A stretch of DNA of 35,603 nt from Lactiplantibacillus herbarum (GTDB lineage: Bacteria; Bacillota; Bacilli; Lactobacillales; Lactobacillaceae), in NCBI RefSeq assembly GCF_001039045.1, contig NZ_LFEE01000023.1, positions 32,378 to 67,980 on the forward strand, read 5' to 3'. Each line of letters begins with the position of its first letter. The stretch's first letter is position 1. The notes beneath the pieces were generated by a model. The model was given only the letters and a program-made list of their open reading frames with translations, made no database searches and was not told the origin of the DNA. Both the position numbers and the translations under genes were made by a program. Below, piece after piece: positions 31,709 to 35,603 of the stretch.

Positions 31709-33146
31709 CCGCAGTTACCTCCTCGTTATCTGTGGCGGGCTCGCCGCCCATAGCTTTCTGCTGTAGCTTGAGTGCTTTTTCCTTTTCCTGATCCAGCATC
31801 TTAATCAACTCTTGCGGGTCATTGGTCCCAGGCAACCACCCGAGGGACACTAATTGCGGAATAACACCCTCAGCATTCTTAATATTATTGATGACATCTG
31901 CCATATTGACAGGAATATCAGGAACTATATTAATTGTTGCCCCAGAAGCGTCTACCGACTGGCCTTTAAACGTCATAATATTCTGCATTAAGCGTAGTCT
32001 CTGCCGAATACCCCGCGTTAGGTATCGCTGCTTAGTCGCTAACAATTGGAGTAAACCGAACAGCTTGTATTTCATAGCTTCACCGCTAATCGTCCCTGCA
32101 AAGTTTTCGTCATTCATGTTAGGGACGTAAGACGTTTGATGAATGTCATCCTTAATCGACTTAACAAGTACTTGTAGCTGTGATTCGTCAAAGCTCTTGG
32201 TCAACCATTCAACGCTAGCACCCTGGTCACCTTTACCAGGTGCTTCTAGGATACCGTCCTTCAAGTTAGCTTCTTCACCGTCCTCGCCCTCATCTAGGGT
32301 AAAGCCATAGACTACCAGCAAGGCATCCACGAAGTTCTTCTTATCAGTGATACGGTCTGACTGTAATTCGTTATAGGCGTTGATTAGGCTAATCGTTTGC
32401 TCAAAATCACCTTGACGCTCTTCGTTATTACGATACTCAATAAGTGGGACACCATTAAAATAATGTTGAATGGCCTTAGGTTTGCTTGCCAAATTAGCAT
32501 CTGATAGCACTCGTCCTGTCTTGGTTCGATACTGAATAATCCAGTGGGCCGTATAGACAGTAATCAAATAACCCTTAGCATTACCAAGCAGGTCCTTCTT
32601 TTCCACGTAGTAAATACCAAACAGCGGATTTTTATCCAACGTGTCATCCGTTACCAGCACACAGCCGCGCGGATCAATTTTTTCAATTGCCAACTCGGTA
32701 GTTGCGTCTGACACCTTTTTGATGTATAGCAGCTCATAGGCACACCCAAACACGCTTAAATCTTTCTCCATCTCCGTATTATGCGAATCAATATCCATTT
32801 GGTCCTGAGCATCCGTAATGGCTTTAATATCCTTGCCGTTCGCCGGTGAAATGGATACCGGATTACCAGTTGTAAAGCCGGTAATCATGTCAGTAATGTA
32901 TTTGGCGTGGTTCGTCATTACCTTTTCATCTGCACGATCCAACTTAGCCGCCATCTCAAGATTTCGGCTTAAGATGTGCTGATTACCCTCATAGTAGTGT
33001 TCCAGCATGTTATAACGGTCAATACGTTGCTGTTGTTGATTGATAGCATAGTTAATTACATCAAAGCTAGGGTTTTCAATATTGCCAGCCAATTCACGGT
33101 CAATCGCAACGTTGGACCCGTGCTTCTTGTTCAAATCATACTGCAT
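31638..33146 (-). CDS. Portal protein, SPP1 gp6 family
   Basis: 502 residues. RIDRYNMLEHYYEGNQHIL and NHAKYITDMITGFTTGNPVSI near the N-terminus, the FGCAYELLYI strand, and NFAGTISGEAMKYKLFGL in the stem/crown region are characteristic of SPP1-type portals. The C-terminus is Gln/Glu-rich and disordered. Twelve portals form the DNA entry ring at one capsid vertex and bind the terminase. Ribosome site AGGAGGTGA before ATG 33146. It is followed by a Prp gene that starts inside it. Confidence 0.92.
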   Translation of the reverse strand: MQYDLNKKHGSNVAIDRELAGNIENPSFDVINYAINQQQQRIDRYNMLEHYYEGNQHILSRNLEMAAKLDRADEKVMTNHAKYITDMITGFTTGNPVSISPANGKDIKAITDAQDQMDIDSHNTEMEKDLSVFGCAYELLYIKKVSDATTELAIEKIDPRGCVLVTDDTLDKNPLFGIYYVEKKDLLGNAKGYLITVYTAHWIIQYRTKTGRVLSDANLASKPKAIQHYFNGVPLIEYRNNEERQGDFEQTISLINAYNELQSDRITDKKNFVDALLVVYGFTLDEGEDGEEANLKDGILEAPGKGDQGASVEWLTKSFDESQLQVLVKSIKDDIHQTSYVPNMNDENFAGTISGEAMKYKLFGLLQLLATKQRYLTRGIRQRLRLMQNIMTFKGQSVDASGATINIVPDIPVNMADVINNIKNAEGVIPQLVSLGWLPGTNDPQELIKMLDQEKEKALKLQQKAMGGEPATDNEEVTADDSGNVSVKQKAGSELSDNGPRE

Positions 33147-33157
33147 CCGCTCACCTC

Positions 33158-34396
33158 CTATCCTCTTAATCCCTTTGGCTTCTTAATTGTCCGTGCCTTG
33201 AGCCGTTCATGTGTGTTATAGACGGCATACCGTAACGCGTCCATCACGTCATCGTTGAGCTTGACGGGTAAGCCCGTAGCCTCGTCCCAGACATACTGGT
33301 AGATTTCATCTAAGAAGGCATCAATCGCTTCTTTGATAACAAAAAAGTGGCCTTGCTTCATGCACTTAGCCACCGACTCGATTCCTGATAAAACCGATTT
33401 TTTAGCATTGAACGCCTTGAGCCCTTCACGTTGGAAGCGTGCAACGTGTTCGGGTCTCGCACTATCAGCCCAAAACTTAACATTTCGGCCATAGCGACGC
33501 TGAATATCTTTTGCAATCTCTACCCAGTAATCAATCTCTTCAAACTGACGTGTATGTTCTTCAATCAAATAAGTATTGCCAACTCGATCATCAGCCATTA
33601 CAACAATCGTTCCTTTATGTTCATAGCCCCAGTCGACTCCCGCATAGTAAGTTAAGTCTGCTGGCAATTGAGCCCGTGGAATAATCATTTCGTCCTTATT
33701 AAAATCTTTATACACCATACCTTCACCAGATACCCATAGACCGAGTATTGCACGGTCGTAAAACATTCCGGACGGCGTACCCGCTTTTTGATGTTCAACG
33801 TATTGTGGGGGCAAAAAGGTATTATCATCGATTGTAAAATGGAAACTAACGGTTCCTGCTTTAGGATCATCGTTATCAATATAGCTGGCTTTCAAGTAGT
33901 GAGTCGGAACGTCTGGGTTCGTATCGCAAATAATTCGCGCACCTTGTGCTGAGCACCGATTAAGGATTTCATTGAATACCTCTTCATTAGCAAGGCTAGC
34001 TTCGTTAATATACGCCCCAAACGAGGTCATCCCACGAATGGCACCCAGCCCTGCAATGGATCCGGTAAACGTCTGCACAATCTTCACGCCAAACAGTGTG
34101 AAAGAGTTATGTTTGTCAAATTGAAAGTTAATGTCATATTTGTTTGTCAGCTCTTGCAACACGTTATTTTGTAGCGATTTGCTAGAATATCCCGCGAGAA
34201 TGTACATTGGCTCCTTGACACCTAATTTGTCAGCAACCTGACGAACACGCCGCAGTTCCATCAAGAAGGCGTCATTATCAACGACAGTTTTACCAGACCG
34301 AACAGCACCGTAGTTTATCAGTAGTCGCCAGTCCGTCCGCCGCAAGGTTTTCAGCACTTGAACTTGTTTCGGCGTATATAGCTCACTAATTGCCAT
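33158..34396 (-). CDS. terL: Terminase large subunit (TerL)
   Basis: 412 residues from ATG 34396 (AGGTGG at good spacing; GTGs at 34408 and 34405 are less likely). ATPase: GAVRSGKT (Walker A), GAYINEAS (Walker B with catalytic Glu), CDTNPD (coupling motif). Nuclease: GVDWGY, FWADSARPE and DDVMDALRYA supply the acidic metal-binding residues of the RNase H-like fold. This is the phage terminase type with the PBSX/SPP1 arrangement, the motor that packages and cuts DNA, probably headful packaging. It overlaps TerS by 11 bp. Confidence 0.93.
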   Translation of the reverse strand: MAISELYTPKQVQVLKTLRRTDWRLLINYGAVRSGKTVVDNDAFLMELRRVRQVADKLGVKEPMYILAGYSSKSLQNNVLQELTNKYDINFQFDKHNSFTLFGVKIVQTFTGSIAGLGAIRGMTSFGAYINEASLANEEVFNEILNRCSAQGARIICDTNPDVPTHYLKASYIDNDDPKAGTVSFHFTIDDNTFLPPQYVEHQKAGTPSGMFYDRAILGLWVSGEGMVYKDFNKDEMIIPRAQLPADLTYYAGVDWGYEHKGTIVVMADDRVGNTYLIEEHTRQFEEIDYWVEIAKDIQRRYGRNVKFWADSARPEHVARFQREGLKAFNAKKSVLSGIESVAKCMKQGHFFVIKEAIDAFLDEIYQYVWDEATGLPVKLNDDVMDALRYAVYNTHERLKARTIKKPKGLRG

Positions 34397-34913
34397 CGCT
34401 ATCACCACCTAGGACGTCATCCAATTTATCCAGATATTCAGAAACTTTTGCTTCAGTACTATCGGTTGAGGCATTCATAATGCGAGCTTTAGCCTCCGCA
34501 ATATCCGCGTCAGCCTCAGCTTTTCGAATTTGAGCTTTGACCAGCTTATCATCGCCCGGATACCGCTTAAGTATCTCCTTAACAGCACTTATCCGGGTCT
34601 TCAAGTCTGCCTCCTTCTGGCTCTCGTATACGCCTTCCGGGGTGCTCGATATAACCGTTTCTTTCTCTTCCCCTCTCGCTATCCGGGTAAGCAATTCGAC
34701 GGCCTCTTTGGCGTCCATAATGCGTTTGGAAGCTATCTCGGCCATTCGCTCATCGATGTAAGATTTAATTCCAACATTTTCCAACAATTTGCTAGATTGT
34801 GCCTTTGCATAGTTGCGCGAATAACCAGCTTCAATAGCAGCTTGATAAGCATTTCCAGACTTGATATACTCATCGGCAAACTTTTGCTGTTTGGGCGTTA
34901 ACTTTCGTGTCAT
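34386..34913 (-). CDS. terS: Terminase small subunit (TerS)
   Basis: 175 residues from ATG 34913; a GTG at 34928 is possible but too close to its ribosome site. The N-terminal DNA-binding helices read LTPKQQKFADEYIKSGNAYQAAIEAGYS, diagnostic for Terminase_2-type small subunits. A central oligomerisation coiled coil and a Lys/Ala/Glu-rich helix (about 125-160) follow. It recognises the pac site and loads TerL. First of the packaging block. Confidence 0.9.
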   Translation of the reverse strand: MTRKLTPKQQKFADEYIKSGNAYQAAIEAGYSRNYAKAQSSKLLENVGIKSYIDERMAEIASKRIMDAKEAVELLTRIARGEEKETVISSTPEGVYESQKEADLKTRISAVKEILKRYPGDDKLVKAQIRKAEADADIAEAKARIMNASTDSTEAKVSEYLDKLDDVLGGDSDGN

Positions 34914-34954
34914 TACATACCACCACACCTCCGTCTAATTGGAATTAGTCATCG

Positions 34955-35374
34955 TTATTCGACTACGACCCAGTCATCAGCTAGCATATCAGTTTGACTA
35001 GCTAACCATGGAACTCGATCCATAGGTGCATTCGGATTGTTCGTGCGTAGCCCAGTCGTGTCAATATAAATGAAATCGTGAGTCATAACCTCATTAAAAC
35101 GATTATTGGGAGTGTTCAAAGATTCTCCCTTTTTCAATTTAATGAAGATGCCTTTGCCGTTCCAACCTTTACGTGCAACACAATTACCTCGTTTTAATTC
35201 TTCAAGCGCTTCTCCAAAATTCATAATTGCTTCCTCCTTATTTTTATCCAAACTAAAAGCGCCATGCTTATTTGCACGACGCTTCTTATCCTTGCACCAC
35301 TTATCTAGCCGAGCATCGGCCTGCACCCATTCAGGCGGCTCATACCCGTATTTACTTCTTATCATTTTCGCCAT
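34955..35374 (-). CDS. DUF2829 / Tad2-like protein with N-terminal extension and internal start
   Basis: Full frame of 139 residues from ATG 35374 (GAGGTG close upstream). A second start, ATG 35224, has a much stronger site (AAGGAGGAAG, ideal spacing) and yields 89 residues that correspond to a complete DUF2829 domain: NFGEALEELKRGNCVARKGWNG, IFIKL, PWLASQTDMLADDWVVVE. DUF2829 includes Tad2, which sequesters the cyclic ADP-ribose signal of Thoeris immunity. The 50-residue extension (KYGYEPPEWVQADARLDKW..., basic) is not part of the domain. It lies in the accessory gap just before the terminase. Anti-defence activity is inferred from the family. Confidence 0.75.
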   Translation of the reverse strand: MAKMIRSKYGYEPPEWVQADARLDKWCKDKKRRANKHGAFSLDKNKEEAIMNFGEALEELKRGNCVARKGWNGKGIFIKLKKGESLNTPNNRFNEVMTHDFIYIDTTGLRTNNPNAPMDRVPWLASQTDMLADDWVVVE

Positions 35375-35550
35375 GAGGCACCTCGTCATCGATCAGCTTA
35401 GCTAGCCGTCTCAACTCATCAAAGCTAATTGACATTGCTACACTGTCTCCACCAACATCATCGGTAGCCAATAAGAAACCACTTGATGGATTAATTGCCA
35501 GGCTTAGTTCCTCACCAAAACCATCTTGATAATTAAAGCTTTTTTTGCAT
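35352..35550 (-). pseudogene. Small phage ORF frameshifted in an A7 tract
   Basis: AGGAGGT and an ATG at 35550 open a frame that ends after five codons. With one A fewer in the seven-A run (35546-35540) the same start would give a 65-residue acidic protein, SFNYQDGFGEELSLAINP...FDELRRLAKLIDDEV, ending at 35352, 23 bp inside the next gene. The good start site and natural sequence imply a one-base insertion, a sequencing error in a homopolymer, or transcriptional slippage. Function unknown. Confidence 0.55.
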
Positions 35551-35603
35551 TGTGCTACCTCCTAATCGTATGTGACGAATTTACAATTGAAGTGCAACAC
35601 ATA
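35551..35603. other. Window edge upstream of the first small ORF
   Basis: Only the ribosome site of the frameshifted ORF (AGGAGG at about 35557-35562) and the edge of whatever precedes it are present. Nothing else can be said. Confidence 0.3.

Noticed and set aside
34530-34901. 123-codon open frame on the + strand
   Set aside because: Antisense to the terminase small subunit, whose HTH sequence is clear.
1-35603. CRISPR array or insertion sequence
   Set aside because: No regularly spaced direct repeats and no transposase frame were seen.

Overview
The window looks like chromosomal DNA of a lactic acid bacterium of the Lactiplantibacillus plantarum type (an inference from moderate GC, Lactobacillaceae-style lipoproteins and envelope genes, and Firmicutes siphovirus gene families; no rRNA or other marker gene is present). 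It joins about 6.3 kb of host DNA to the late half of an integrated siphovirus.

Host part (1-6400). At the left edge is an unannotated, strongly folded RNA candidate on the + strand (about 85-325). A three-gene minus-strand operon follows (5004 to 402): two half-size ABC exporter subunits that form a heterodimer with one degenerate ATP site (LmrC/LmrD-BmrC/BmrD type), then a coiled-coil lipoprotein, closed by an intrinsic terminator at 349-394. Its promoter (TTGACA, 17 bp, TAGATT) carries a perfect inverted repeat in the spacer that looks like an operator. A lipoprotein polysaccharide deacetylase (NodB fold) lies divergently at 5445-6293 with its own terminator.

Boundary part (6400-9253). 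This region is gene-poor and partly decayed. It holds a remnant pair of overlapping small ORFs with stops and a frameshift, a membrane-anchored gene cut by one in-frame TAA, a probably 5'-truncated ORF, and then about 1.1 kb without convincing genes. That last stretch has five intrinsic terminators facing the minus strand, two good promoter-to-terminator small RNA units, another folded minus-strand element and a sequence with pseudoknot topology (8177-8245). It is the host-proximal end of the prophage, where lysogenic-conversion genes usually sit.

Prophage part (9254-35603, all minus strand, read right to left). Gene order is: a frameshifted small ORF and a Tad2-like (DUF2829) anti-defence candidate; TerS, TerL, SPP1-type portal, a Prp-family cysteine protease, a tiny membrane protein, MuF/gp7 head protein with an extra C-terminal domain, two small genes, scaffold, decoration-like protein, lambda-E-type capsid, connector/closure/gp10/terminator proteins, major tail protein, tail chaperones gpG and gpGT with a classic -1 slippery site, a 1943-residue tape measure with a lysozyme-like domain, a DUF6711 protein, a 1769-residue tail fibre with duplicated modules and a self-cleaving S74 C-terminus, DUF1617, and a lysis cassette. 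The endolysin has lost its LysM repeat from frame. Integrase, repressor and replication genes are outside the window to the right.

Most notable: (1) a phage-encoded Prp protease together with two virion proteins (scaffold and major tail protein) whose N-termini resemble the ribosomal L27 Prp-cleavage motif; (2) a Tad2-like gene with two nested starts; (3) the cluster of small noncoding units and the pseudoknot-like element at the prophage end; (4) the unannotated -1 frameshift fusion of the tail chaperones; (5) several single-base lesions (endolysin, membrane-anchored gene, first ORF), pointing either to a decaying prophage or to sequence errors.
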